Source of the DNA: an uncultured Pirellulaceae bacterium
GTDB lineage: Bacteria; Planctomycetota; Planctomycetia; Pirellulales; Pirellulaceae
Length of the DNA stretch: 33,627 nt
Reading direction: 5' to 3'
Assembly (NCBI GenBank): GCA_938040995.1
Contig: CALHZT010000079.1
Coordinates: forward strand, 1-33,627
Every line of letters begins with the position of its first letter. Position 1 is the first letter of the stretch. Shown one piece after another: positions 25,749 through 33,627 of the stretch. Below the pieces are notes generated by a model. That model was not told where the DNA came from, did not search any database, and was given only the letters and a program-made list of their open reading frames with translations. Both the position numbers and the translations under genes were made by a program.

Positions 25749-25809
25749 CCTGGGGCAATCGCGGCGAGCCTTGGCGAGTCGCGAGTCGCGAGTCGCGAGT
25801 CGCCCCAGG
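25749..25809. repeat. four tandem 7-bp repeats inside an inverted repeat
   Basis: GAGTCGC is repeated four times without a break (25776-25803). The block is framed by CCTGGGGC (25749-25756) and GCCCCAGG (25802-25809). Units are identical, which is typical of slippage-prone, variable-number repeats. Confidence 0.65.
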
Positions 25810-26232
25810 TTCCTGAATTCGGGAGGATGGGCGATCGAGCAGTGTGATTGATACTTCTAAAAAGATCCGAGATCGCAATCAATAAGGTTCACCACCTCAA
25901 TTTCGGTCTCGGTACGATGAAGACGTGTTGGGTATTTTGGCTAGACCGATACTCATCTTGGCATCCGGACGCTGGCAGTGCTGCGCGGTTCGAGCATCCC
26001 AAAGTTCTACCGGGCTATTCGTTCCCGGATTGGCACCGATAACGGGAAACGGCGGCTTTCGGGGAAAATCTCAAATTCGTTGTACGGATCGGCAGCGGAG
26101 TTGTCACTAACTATATAGAGGCCACACAGGTGGATGAGTGATCGAAACAGGGTCACTACCGACTTTATCGGCACTTTACTTGCCAGACCGGCTGCCTCAC
26201 CCTGGATGAAAGCGTCATCGGAGTGCATCGAC

Positions 26233-29082
26233 ATGCGACTAACGTTACGAACCATGCTGGCTTATCTCGACGACATTCTTGAGGCGTCGGACGCGGAAGA
26301 ACTGGGCGAGAAGATCAATCAGAGTGACTATGCGACCGGGTTGGTCCATCGCGTCAGGAATACAATCAGTCGCCAACGATTGTCGAGCCCTCCGGTTGTC
26401 GGTAAGGGCCTCGCGGCGGACGCGAATACGGTCGCCGAGTATCTAGATAATACGCTTCATGTTGAACGAGTCGGCGAGTTTGAAAAGATTTGTCTCGAGT
26501 CGGATATGAATCTCGCGGAAGTCGCGGCCAGTCATCAGATTTTGTCGCTGGTTCTTGGGACGACGCCCACTGACTTGACCGAAGAAATGCGCGAGCGAGT
26601 CCTGTCCCGAGTCCAAATGCGCGGCGTTACCCCGGAAATCGTGGCTCCACCTTTACCCAATGTTGGTTCGGGTGAGGGCACTGGCACCAGTACGAACGGG
26701 AATGGATCGGGGAGATTCCGTGGTCACGAAAGTTATAGTGATTCGGCTCGACTGGATCAGGAGATCGCTGGCGCTGCGGCGGCGAGTGGACATGATGACG
26801 TTGCCGTTACGGGTGGTGTTAAAATGGCTGGTGTCGCAACAGCTGGTGCGGCCGCCGGTTCGATGCCGCGACACACAACGAGTGCTGGCAGGAATCAGGG
26901 CGCCGGCCGCGGACCGCTGGCGTTGGGGCTGGTTGCATTACTTGGTGGGTTCGGAATTACAACCGCAGTGCTCCTGTTGAGCGGATACTTTGGTGGCGGC
27001 GATTCATCCCGCGAAGTTGCAGGCAACGGATCAGGCGAGGCTTTGCAAGTCGCACCGGCGGAGGCTCCTTCTGCCAACTTCCCGCCGTCGATTCCGCCAG
27101 CCAATGTCCAGCCCATCGATACACGACCAGCCAACAGCCCTCCACCGATCGTGCAGACGCTACCGCCCGCCGTTGCGCCGCCCGTCGATGTCAACGCGGC
27201 ACCTGCACCAACGATCATTACGCCAGATACCGGCCAGTTGCCTGGCGGTGTCGCAACATCCGATCCGGTACCGACATTGCCACCAGTCGTCGATTCGTCG
27301 ATGGCGCCTCCTTTGTCTGCCGCGGCTGGCGATGGTTTGACAGATAGTTCCGCTAACACTTCTGCAGGTATTTCCGCTGGTATTTTGGCCAACGATTCCA
27401 ACGACGCGGATCGAAACAGCGCGTTCGAACTGCAAGACACTGCGCCAGTTGGCCCGGCGCCTGACACTGACAATGGCGGCGAGTTCCCGTTGCAACCGCC
27501 AGCCATTGCAGCGAATGACGCCAACACGACCATTGATCTGGCTCCGCCAAAGGGACCGACCGGCGGCTCGATCGCATCGGATATGCCAGCGCCAAGTCCC
27601 ACAGGCCCCACAAGTCCTGACATCACCAATCCACTTGCGTCACCCAACAATTCCGACTCGGCACCGGGTACCACCCGCAATGATCCTTCAGCGGCTGCGA
27701 TTGGATCGATGAACCTGGAACCGGGAATTACGGCGCCGCCGCCAATCCCTCCCGCCAATGATGGCTCGAGCGATCTCGAACCACCGGCTGAGTCGCCAGA
27801 CCCAACACAACCGGCCAACGACGCTGCCATGATCGGCGGGATCGCTGATGCGACAGCGGACGCTCCCAACGTTCCTGACACAAATAACGAATCGGCGACG
27901 CCGCCGGCAACCGGCGCCAACGCGGTCGGCGCGAACGTGGCAAAAGGTCAGGCGATCGCCGGGTGGGACGCGGAGAAAGAGGTTTGGCAACGCCTGTCGG
28001 ATCGTTTCTCCATTAACGAAGGCGTCAGGTATCGCGGCTTGCCGACTTTTCGACCGCAGTTCGCGCTCAATGACGGACTCATCCTGATACTTGATGGCGA
28101 ATCGGATTTCGGAATCGGTGAATCCAACAGCGCTGGCGTTCCGCGGATCGATTTTGAACACGGACGGGCAATTGTCATGGATGGTGAAGCCAACAGTCAG
28201 CTGATCGTCGGCGCCAGTCCCCGACAGATGATCATTCAGATGGGCGACGCGAATTCGCAGTACGCTGTTGAAGTCAGCAACAGGATGGCTCCCGGTTCCA
28301 ATCCGGCGACTGATCCGGTCTACCGTGTTGCCAGAGTCGTTTGCATGAGCGGGCGCATTCGCATTGAACAACCTGAACAGCCGGCAAGAATTGTTGAAGC
28401 AGGTCAAGCCTGGATGGCGATCGACGAGCGGCCAGCCCGCATCGCGACGATCGAGAAGTATCCAGAATGGGTCAAAGGACAACTTCGAAGCATCGACCGT
28501 GTTGCACAGAAAGAACTCGTATCCGTGGTGCAGTCGAATGATCCGCTGATGGACTCGCTGGTAACCGCCAGCACTCATCGTCAAACCGACGTAAAATCAT
28601 TGGCATCGCGCTGCCTCGCATCCCTTGACCGGCACGACGAATCGCTCGAAGCCATCGGCAGCCGTCGGCAGCACCCACACTGGAGCCAGCATTTCCAGCA
28701 ACTTCGCAAAGCCGTCCAGCGAGGGCCGGAATCGGCTCTGGCCGTCAAAGAGGCCCTCGAGCGAACCAAGGGCGCAGATGCACCCGCCCTCTACCGCATG
28801 CTGTGGGGCTACAGTCCCGAGCAACTAAAAGCGGGCGCGGCAGCGGAGCTGGTCCAGTCGCTGGAGAGCGAGTCGATTGAAATGCGGGTTCTCGCTATTG
28901 AGAATCTCGCCGCGATTACTGGCAAGTCGCTTTACTATCGCGCGGATCGCCCGCTGGCTCAGAGAGAGACGGCGATTGTGAACTGGCAACGGCGGCTCAA
29001 AGCGGGCGAGATTACCTACCGAAATCCACCGTTCGTGCTGGCAAAGGATGACCCGGCAGCTGGTTCCGATCAGGCGAATTAG
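26233..29082 (+). CDS. large membrane protein: anti-sigma-like N-terminus, long linker, FecR-like domain
   Basis: Protein of 949 aa. The chosen ATG at 26233 has GGAG spaced ten bases before it and gives the MRLTLRTMLAYLDD start I know from planctomycete homologues; an upstream frame exists. Residues 5-45 and 70-112 look like two copies of an anti-sigma-domain-type helical unit (AYLDDIL...ELGEKI and EYLDNTL...EFEKICLESD), lacking the His/Cys zinc ligands. One membrane helix follows (about 229-250). Then comes a linker of about 370 residues rich in Pro, Ala, Asn and Asp, and a domain (about 635-750) with FecR-like strands (GRAIVMDGEANSQLIV, RVVCMSGRIRI, AGQAWMAID). The last 180 residues are helical and may be HEAT-like. 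It would sense a cell-surface signal and act on a cytoplasmic partner; no sigma factor or kinase lies nearby. Confidence 0.75.
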   Translation: MRLTLRTMLAYLDDILEASDAEELGEKINQSDYATGLVHRVRNTISRQRLSSPPVVGKGLAADANTVAEYLDNTLHVERVGEFEKICLESDMNLAEVAASHQILSLVLGTTPTDLTEEMRERVLSRVQMRGVTPEIVAPPLPNVGSGEGTGTSTNGNGSGRFRGHESYSDSARLDQEIAGAAAASGHDDVAVTGGVKMAGVATAGAAAGSMPRHTTSAGRNQGAGRGPLALGLVALLGGFGITTAVLLLSGYFGGGDSSREVAGNGSGEALQVAPAEAPSANFPPSIPPANVQPIDTRPANSPPPIVQTLPPAVAPPVDVNAAPAPTIITPDTGQLPGGVATSDPVPTLPPVVDSSMAPPLSAAAGDGLTDSSANTSAGISAGILANDSNDADRNSAFELQDTAPVGPAPDTDNGGEFPLQPPAIAANDANTTIDLAPPKGPTGGSIASDMPAPSPTGPTSPDITNPLASPNNSDSAPGTTRNDPSAAAIGSMNLEPGITAPPPIPPANDGSSDLEPPAESPDPTQPANDAAMIGGIADATADAPNVPDTNNESATPPATGANAVGANVAKGQAIAGWDAEKEVWQRLSDRFSINEGVRYRGLPTFRPQFALNDGLILILDGESDFGIGESNSAGVPRIDFEHGRAIVMDGEANSQLIVGASPRQMIIQMGDANSQYAVEVSNRMAPGSNPATDPVYRVARVVCMSGRIRIEQPEQPARIVEAGQAWMAIDERPARIATIEKYPEWVKGQLRSIDRVAQKELVSVVQSNDPLMDSLVTASTHRQTDVKSLASRCLASLDRHDESLEAIGSRRQHPHWSQHFQQLRKAVQRGPESALAVKEALERTKGADAPALYRMLWGYSPEQLKAGAAAELVQSLESESIEMRVLAIENLAAITGKSLYYRADRPLAQRETAIVNWQRRLKAGEITYRNPPFVLAKDDPAAGSDQAN

Positions 29083-29158
29083 TAAAACCGCCGGGAGCTT
29101 TCCAGGGAAACGGTCGAATACAGGGTAAAAGAGGCGTCGGTGCTGGCTTGTTTTGCGT

Positions 29159-29187
29159 TTGTCGGGGCTACTCAGCAGGGGTAGAAT
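29159..29187 (+). promoter_or_regulatory. candidate sigma-70 promoter for hpf
   Basis: TTGTCG at 29159-29164 and TAGAAT at 29182-29187 are separated by exactly 17 bp. The -10 box matches 5 of 6 positions of TATAAT and the -35 box 4 of 6 of TTGACA. The expected transcription start near 29194 leaves about 95 nt of leader before the hpf start. Confidence 0.5.
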
Positions 29188-29290
29188 ATCCTCCAAGGGT
29201 GGTGTGCGGCCAAAGGTCGCAATCAAGGATGGCTGGCAAGGGCCAGATTCACCCTCAACGATGATCCAGACAAGCGACCTGGAGGTTTGG

Positions 29291-29653
29291 GTGCAAATAA
29301 ACGTAATAGCGAGACACGGTAATTTGGCCGGGGGAACCCAGTCGAAAATCACTCAAAAGCTCCAGAAACTCAGTCGATTTAACGATCGAATTTCTGCGGT
29401 CAACGCCACGATTGATCTGGCTGATGCTCGCGAACCAGTCGTCGAGGTCGTTGTCGGTGTCGAAAAGGCAAACGACTTTGTGGCTCGAGTAAAAACAAAA
29501 GACGGGAACCTGCTCGGAGCGATCGAAGCCGCTTCCCAAAAGCTTCAGGAACAACTCAAAAGATACAAAGAAAAGAAAATCGACTCGCACCGTGTCCCAG
29601 TCCCTCGTGAAGATGGCTCGGACGTTACACCGGAAGAGGATGAAAGCGAATAA
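29291..29653 (+). CDS. hpf: ribosome hibernation-promoting factor, HPF/YfiA family
   Basis: Protein of 120 aa that binds the decoding region of the 30S subunit and inactivates ribosomes in slow growth. The start is a GTG at 29291 preceded by GGAGG with six bases between; this gives the family-typical start MQINVIARHGNL. A longer frame reaches back to 29153 but has no such site. The body has the HPF strand-helix order (KITQKLQKLSRFNDRIS, VNATIDLADA, then VEVVVGVEKANDFVARVKTKD, EAASQKLQEQLKRYKEKK). The acidic tail (EDESE) is short, so it is a short-type HPF without the dimerisation domain. It is followed by ptsN-like and HPr genes. Confidence 0.92.
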   Translation: MQINVIARHGNLAGGTQSKITQKLQKLSRFNDRISAVNATIDLADAREPVVEVVVGVEKANDFVARVKTKDGNLLGAIEAASQKLQEQLKRYKEKKIDSHRVPVPREDGSDVTPEEDESE

Positions 29654-29791
29654 CCGACGGACGCCGAGGAACACCCGGCAGCCCTTCAATCAATTCGCCA
29701 GCTTTGCTGACGGCGGAAACGCCCTCCGAATCTGGGAAAATATGCGAAGTCGCGTGTGGATAAAACGTCCACATTAGAAAGGAACCACGTA

Positions 29792-30268
29792 ATGAAGTTT
29801 GCGGATTTTATTTGTAGCGGATCGGTCACGGCTGAGGTCGAGTCCGAATCCAAAGAAGCCGTAATCACGGAAATCGTGAAAAACCTCGCCGACGCTGGCG
29901 GGATCTCCAAAGATGCCTGCGACGACATTGTCGCTGCCATCATGAAGCGGGAAGAACTGGGAAGTACAGGCATCGGGCGTGGCATCGCCGTGCCGCACAC
30001 CAAGCACGACAGTGTGACCAAACCGGTTGGGACCGTGGCCGTGAGTAAAGAAGGCGTAGACTTTGACAGCCTCGATGGCGAAAAAGTCGAACTGCTCTTC
30101 CTCCTCGTTTCGCCACCAGACCAACCCAAAGATCACCTTCGGGCATTGGAAAACATTTCTCGACAGCTGGAAGAGGATACGTTCCGACGTTTCCTCAAAC
30201 AGTCAAAAACGGCGAAGGACATCCAACAGTTGCTGGAAGAAGCCGACAACAACCAGTTCGTTTCCTGA
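29792..30268 (+). CDS. ptsN: PTS IIA domain protein, PtsN (EIIA-Ntr) type
   Basis: Protein of 158 aa of the mannitol/fructose-type IIA family. The phospho-acceptor is His69 in GIAVPHTKH, with REELGSTGIG ahead of it, as in EIIA-Ntr. There are no IIB or IIC domains, so it is regulatory rather than a sugar transporter. AAAGGA lies ahead of the ATG at 29792; a GTG at 29756 is possible but less likely. It stands between hpf and HPr, as in the nitrogen-PTS gene order of proteobacteria (rpoN-hpf-ptsN-ptsO), though rpoN is not in the window. Its targets are unknown. Confidence 0.9.
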   Translation: MKFADFICSGSVTAEVESESKEAVITEIVKNLADAGGISKDACDDIVAAIMKREELGSTGIGRGIAVPHTKHDSVTKPVGTVAVSKEGVDFDSLDGEKVELLFLLVSPPDQPKDHLRALENISRQLEEDTFRRFLKQSKTAKDIQQLLEEADNNQFVS

Positions 30269-30322
30269 TCGCTGGTGGTGAATCCCTGATTCACACACAG
30301 CATTTCGCCGTCGCTCTCTCCG

Positions 30323-30344
30323 CTGTCCGGTTTAGTCCGGACAG
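30323..30344 (+). promoter_or_regulatory. strong hairpin between ptsN and HPr genes
   Basis: CTGTCCGG (30323-30330), loop TTTAGT, CCGGACAG (30337-30344): a perfect 8-bp stem. No T-run follows, so it is not a normal terminator; it could be an mRNA stability element or partial attenuator between two co-transcribed genes. Confidence 0.5.
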
Positions 30345-30402
30345 GAATTGGAAAAAGCCCGGCAGCAAGTCCAAGGCCCGTAACCAACGACGTGACCACA
30401 CC

Positions 30403-30705
30403 ATGACTGAGCAATCTGCTTCAATAACGGTAAAGATCACCAATGAACAGGGGTTACATGCCCGTCCTGCAAACCTGATTGCCCGCCGCGCTGCGGAATT
30501 TGAATCGGCAATCGAGATCGTCAAAGACGGAAATCAGGTGGATGCCAAGAGCATCCTCGGCCTGATGACGTTGGCGGCGGAACAGGGCTCGGAACTTGCA
30601 ATCACAGCCAACGGCCCCGACGCCGAGGCTGCAATCAATGCCCTCGCGGAACTTGTGCAAAACGGTTTCGATGAACTTCATCAAACCAGCACGCAGGAAG
30701 AATAG
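30403..30705 (+). CDS. HPr phosphocarrier protein
   Basis: Protein of 100 aa. The active-site His is His19 in GLHARPA, and the regulatory serine region is present as AKSILGLMTLAA (Ser50). HPr passes phosphate from enzyme I to IIA proteins, here most probably to the neighbouring PtsN-like protein. The serine is kept, so control by an HPr kinase is possible, but no hprK is in the window. No gene for enzyme I follows. A short acidic tail ends the protein. Confidence 0.94.
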   Translation: MTEQSASITVKITNEQGLHARPANLIARRAAEFESAIEIVKDGNQVDAKSILGLMTLAAEQGSELAITANGPDAEAAINALAELVQNGFDELHQTSTQEE

Positions 30706-30731
30706 ACAAACAGTTTTTCGCGAGTCGTAAC

Positions 30732-31385
30732 ATGACCAACAACGAAAACAAGAAGATACGACAACGTGTTCGTATCCGATTTCGAAAGGAAGGAGACCTC
30801 CGACTAATAGGTCACCGTGACCTCGTGAGGACTGTCGAACGCGCCATTCGCCGTGCGGGAGTCCAGCTGAGTATGACCGAAGGATTTCACCCCAAAGCCC
30901 GACTTGGGTTCCCACTGGCACTTTCCGTGGGAATCGCCGGGCAACAAGAAGTAATGGAAATTGAGTTCAGTGAGATTGTTGAGGTGGAATCGCTGACAAA
31001 TTTATTGACGGCCGAGTTTCCAAAAGGTCTGACTATTGAAGACCTGCAACTGGTCCCCGAAGGCACGAAAAAGGCGAAAGTCGCCAAAGTCGTTTACGAA
31101 GTGCCCATACCGGACGAACAACAGGAAACTGCCCGGCAAGCCGCCCTAAGCCTGATGAATCAATCGGAATGCATGATTACCAGGGCCGGACGAACGAAGC
31201 CAATCGACCTGCGAGCCAATCTAGTGGCTCTCGAAATTGAGGACGGCCAGCTTCGTATTGAACAGACAACTTCGGCAGCCGCAATGGCCAGCCCACGAGA
31301 TGTGTTGAACCAGTTAGGCCTTACAGAGCTGGAGAAACTGGGACACCATTTAACGCGGACACAGGTGCAATTAGTCGCAACCTGA
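30732..31385 (+). CDS. DUF2344/TIGR03936 family protein (radical-SAM-linked)
   Basis: Protein of 217 aa with the family pattern RVRIRFRKEGDLRLIGHRDLVRT (read in parts), RRAGVQLSMTEGFHPKARL and FPLALSVGI. In other bacteria this domain follows or is fused to a TIGR03960 radical-SAM protein and lies before RNase E/G; its function is unknown, though tRNA or RNA modification is suspected. Here it is separate, 26 bp after HPr and one base before the RNase gene, so it is clearly part of that operon. The radical-SAM partner is not in the window. Confidence 0.9.
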   Translation: MTNNENKKIRQRVRIRFRKEGDLRLIGHRDLVRTVERAIRRAGVQLSMTEGFHPKARLGFPLALSVGIAGQQEVMEIEFSEIVEVESLTNLLTAEFPKGLTIEDLQLVPEGTKKAKVAKVVYEVPIPDEQQETARQAALSLMNQSECMITRAGRTKPIDLRANLVALEIEDGQLRIEQTTSAAAMASPRDVLNQLGLTELEKLGHHLTRTQVQLVAT

Positions 31386-31386
31386 T

Positions 31387-33084
31387 ATGAGCGCTTCACC
31401 AAGAACACAGACCAGACGAAGAAACAGTAACAACAACTCATCATCCCGAAGAAACAAACCGCCCAAGCGCACAGAGATGCTGATCAATGTGGCGCAATCG
31501 GAAGAATGCCGCATCGCCGTCGTCGAAGACGGACAACTGGAAGAACTCTACATTGAGCGAGCCAGCGCGGAAAACTACGTAGGAAATATCTACAAGGGAA
31601 AAATCGTCAATCTCGAACCCAGCATTCAGGCTGCGTTCGTTGATTTCGGAGTCGGACATAACGGCTTCCTCCACATTAGCGATGTCGAACCACAGTATTT
31701 CCGGCAGGGCGGATACGATCCCGACAAGCCGATTCAGCCGCCCAATCACCGACGGTCAAACAATCGCGACGAGAACAAGTCGAATGGTCGCGGACCAGGC
31801 GGGCGACCACGCCGCAAGCCACGACCCGGTGACCGACCTCGCATCAAGCCTCCCATCCAGGAGATCTTCAAGCGAGGCGATGAAGTTCTCGTCCAGGTCA
31901 TCAAGGAAGGCATCGGCAACAAAGGGCCGACTCTTTCGACGTACATCAGTATTCCCGGCCGCTACCTCGTGCTCATGCCTGCACTTGGTCGAGTCGGTGT
32001 TTCCCGAAAGATCGAAGACGACGACGATCGGCGACGTTTACGCAAGATCCTTACCGAACTCCAGCCACCCAAGGGACTCGGATTCATCGTCCGAACCGCC
32101 GGGATGGAGCGCAGCAAGGAAGAACTGCAACGCGACCTCTCGTACCTGCTGCGGCTCTGGCGAGTCATCGTGCGGCGAATCAAAAAGAACGAAACGCCTG
32201 TCGATATCTACGAAGAAAGTGACATGATCATTCGTACGATCCGCGACATCTTCAGCGAAGATGTCGACGCGATCTATATCGACGAAGAAAAGGCGTTCAA
32301 CCGGGCCAGCGAGTTTCTCAAATTCGTCATGCCAAACTTTGAAGATCGCATTCATCTTTACGATGGCAACGATCCACTCTTCCACAAGTATCGACTGGAC
32401 GAAGAGATCGCCACGATCAGTCGCCGGACAGTTCCGGTTGGCAATGGCGGTTCGATTGTCATCGATACGACCGAAGCACTGGTCGCGATCGACGTGAACA
32501 GTGGAAGCTTCCGAACAGATGACTCGGCCGAAGAAACTGCCTATCAGATGAATATGGCGGCTGCGAAAGAGATCGCGCGCCAGCTACGGCTGCGTGACCT
32601 TGGTGGCGTGATCGTGAACGACTTTATCGACATGCGGAAAGAGCGGAATCGCCGTTCCGTTGAACGCTGCCTCCGGGACGCGATGGAACGGGACCGCGCC
32701 CGAACCAAGATCCTGCGAACCAGCCCGTTTGGCCTGATCGAAATGACCCGGCAACGAATCCGGCCAAGTCTCAAGCGGAGCGTCTTCAAGGACTGCCCGT
32801 GTTGTGAGGGTCGAGCCGTCGTGAAATCGGCGGAAAGCATGTCGATCGAGGTCGTCCGGATGCTCATGTTGGCTAGGGAAGACTCCCGCGTTCACCGCGT
32901 GACCATTAAGGTCAACGATGAAGTCGCGGCTTACCTGAACAACAAAAAGCGGCGAATCCTCGCTGAACTCGAGGAAGAGGGCAACATGGACATCCAGATC
33001 CGAAGCAGCGAAACCGTATTTCCCGAGCATCTTGCCATGGAATGCTACGACGATAATGAGCGGGTGATCGAGATGAAAAGCTAG
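31387..33084 (+). CDS. rng: ribonuclease E/G family protein
   Basis: Protein of 565 aa. It begins with the RNase G-type MLINVAQSEECRIAVVEDG (after a basic Ser/Asn/Arg leader of about 34 residues) and ERASAENYVGNIYKGKI. The S1 domain (about 36-185) is interrupted by a basic, Arg/Gly/Pro-rich insertion (about residues 117-158: RRSNN, GRGPGGRPRRKPRPGDRPR). The catalytic Asp residues are in AIDVNSGSF and NDFIDM, and the zinc-link is DCPCCEGR. It lacks the long C-terminal degradosome tail of RNase E, so it is RNase-G-like in size. It would process rRNA and mRNA in the cytoplasm. It begins one base after the DUF2344 gene and precedes rplU. Confidence 0.94.
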   Translation: MSASPRTQTRRRNSNNNSSSRRNKPPKRTEMLINVAQSEECRIAVVEDGQLEELYIERASAENYVGNIYKGKIVNLEPSIQAAFVDFGVGHNGFLHISDVEPQYFRQGGYDPDKPIQPPNHRRSNNRDENKSNGRGPGGRPRRKPRPGDRPRIKPPIQEIFKRGDEVLVQVIKEGIGNKGPTLSTYISIPGRYLVLMPALGRVGVSRKIEDDDDRRRLRKILTELQPPKGLGFIVRTAGMERSKEELQRDLSYLLRLWRVIVRRIKKNETPVDIYEESDMIIRTIRDIFSEDVDAIYIDEEKAFNRASEFLKFVMPNFEDRIHLYDGNDPLFHKYRLDEEIATISRRTVPVGNGGSIVIDTTEALVAIDVNSGSFRTDDSAEETAYQMNMAAAKEIARQLRLRDLGGVIVNDFIDMRKERNRRSVERCLRDAMERDRARTKILRTSPFGLIEMTRQRIRPSLKRSVFKDCPCCEGRAVVKSAESMSIEVVRMLMLAREDSRVHRVTIKVNDEVAAYLNNKKRRILAELEEEGNMDIQIRSSETVFPEHLAMECYDDNERVIEMKS

Positions 33085-33108
33085 GCCGAAAGATGGCCCG
33101 GACGGCCT
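33083..33108 (+). terminator. weak hairpin after the RNase gene
   Basis: AGGCCG at 33083-33088 and CGGCCT at 33103-33108 form a 6-bp stem with a 14-nt loop starting at the stop codon, followed by TTCCC. The stem is short and there is no proper T-run, so it may only reduce read-through into rplU or be chance. Confidence 0.25.
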
Positions 33109-33322
33109 TTCCCGCCGATATACAGGTTTTGGACTCCTCGGGGTTTGGACTTGCCGGGTTCCGGCTGCAGATGCTTCCGGTGCCTTAAGCAGCGGCATCA
33201 GGGCTGGATGAAGCGGGTACTCCTCGGTTATATTGAGGGGCTCGCATGGATGGAAAACAGGGCACGGTGACCACGATGTCGCCATCTGAAACAGACAAGA
33301 AACGATTAGCGAAGTAGAAACC

Positions 33323-33627
33323 ATGTACGCGATTATCCAGGCTGGCGGACGACAGTATCGAGTCGAAGAGGGTCAAGAGTTTGACGTGGATTACCGCGAC
33401 GTGTCCAAAGGTGAAAAGATCACCTTCGACAAGGTACTCGCCGTTTCGGGCGACGCAGGTGTCACCATTGGGAAACCAGAAGTTTCCGGTGCTTCGGTAA
33501 CTGGCGAAGTCGTCGGTGTGAAGATGGGCCCGAAGCTCGTCATTCAGAAGTTCCGTCGCCGCAAGAATTCCCGCCGCAAGACGGGTCACCGCCAGATGTA
33601 CACCACCGTTCGCGTGGACAGCATCAA
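33323..33627 (+). CDS. rplU: 50S ribosomal protein L21 (3' end cut by window)
   Basis: The first 101 residues of L21: MYAIIQAGGRQYRVEEGQ at the start and VIQKFRRRKNSRRKTGHRQ near the end, with the conserved basic C-terminal motif and YTTVRVDSI at the window edge. Only a few residues are missing, since L21 is about 103 aa. It binds 23S rRNA in the large subunit. The gap of 238 bp after the RNase gene is long enough for its own promoter; TATATT at 33229-33234 is a possible -10 box but I see no good -35. rpmA is expected downstream. Confidence 0.96.
   Translation, partial: MYAIIQAGGRQYRVEEGQEFDVDYRDVSKGEKITFDKVLAVSGDAGVTIGKPEVSGASVTGEVVGVKMGPKLVIQKFRRRKNSRRKTGHRQMYTTVRVDSI

Larger units (their letters stand above)
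25365..26232. other. long non-coding region rich in repeats
   Basis: About 870 bp with no convincing gene. It holds a 33-bp fold-back repeat (25534-25609) and four tandem copies of GAGTCGC (25776-25803) framed by an 8-bp inverted repeat. It ends at the ribosome-binding site of the large membrane-protein gene (GGAG at 26219-26222). No promoter could be identified with confidence. Confidence 0.5.

Noticed and set aside
26895-27920. 341-residue minus-strand open frame rich in Gly/Ala/Ser
   Set aside because: It mirrors the Pro/Ala-rich linker of the large plus-strand protein; its low complexity comes from the opposite strand's codon bias.
27688-28584. 298-residue minus-strand open frame
   Set aside because: Antisense to the FecR-like part of the large protein; no start signal and no recognisable domain.
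32584-33324. 246-residue minus-strand open frame opposite the RNase gene end
   Set aside because: Covers the catalytic region of a well-supported RNase E/G gene on the other strand.
1-33627. CRISPR arrays, tRNA or rRNA genes, complete insertion sequences
   Set aside because: No regularly spaced identical repeats with unique spacers, no tRNA-like cloverleaf and no transposase-like protein were seen on either strand.

Overview
The window looks like chromosomal DNA of a planctomycete, most likely a member of the Pirellulales. This rests on gene content: a BBP7-type surface protein, a conserved short protein in front of aroB, Flp-like pilins beside TadE/TadG-like proteins, a large FecR-like membrane protein with an anti-sigma-like N-terminus, a DUF2344 protein before an RNase E/G gene, and weak or absent Shine-Dalgarno sequences at many starts. 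The lineage is inferred from protein families and has not been placed by phylogeny. I saw no tRNA, rRNA, CRISPR array, prophage or intact transposase.

Region 1 (1-8100) is a pilus or surface-appendage neighbourhood. A minus-strand run reads Flp-like pilin (4317), TadE-like protein, polytopic membrane protein, periplasmic alpha-helical protein, second Flp-like pilin (ending at 104). Two junctions are ATGA overlaps. A TadG-like protein diverges at 4722. A PQQ-type beta-propeller protein and a third Flp-like pilin with its own perfect hairpin terminator follow. No TadA/B/C, prepilin peptidase or secretin gene is in the window.

Region 2 (8100-12000) has a 156-bp MITE-like fold-back element with 9-bp flanking direct repeats that ends at the start codon of an HTTM/MauE-like membrane protein. 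After it comes a PAS-GGDEF-EAL cyclic-di-GMP enzyme with all motifs intact.

Region 3 (11986-18400) holds aroB coupled to a small conserved protein, then a plus-strand series of small, mostly unrecognised membrane proteins that includes a cytochrome P460-like secreted protein and a lone AAA/ABC-type ATPase. It closes with a minus-strand GlpG-type rhomboid whose catalytic histidine position reads glutamine.

Region 4 (18400-26200) has an orphan ParA, a 616-residue BBP7-like surface protein with a textbook terminator, a membrane protein, a TPR protein and several non-coding fold-back or tandem repeats.

Region 5 (26233-33627) carries the 949-residue anti-sigma/FecR-like protein. It then has a housekeeping block: ribosome hibernation factor, PTS IIA (PtsN-like), HPr, DUF2344 protein, RNase E/G and ribosomal protein L21, cut by the window edge. 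The hpf-ptsN-HPr trio resembles the nitrogen-PTS module of other bacteria, and the rest is the common DUF2344-rng-rplU order.
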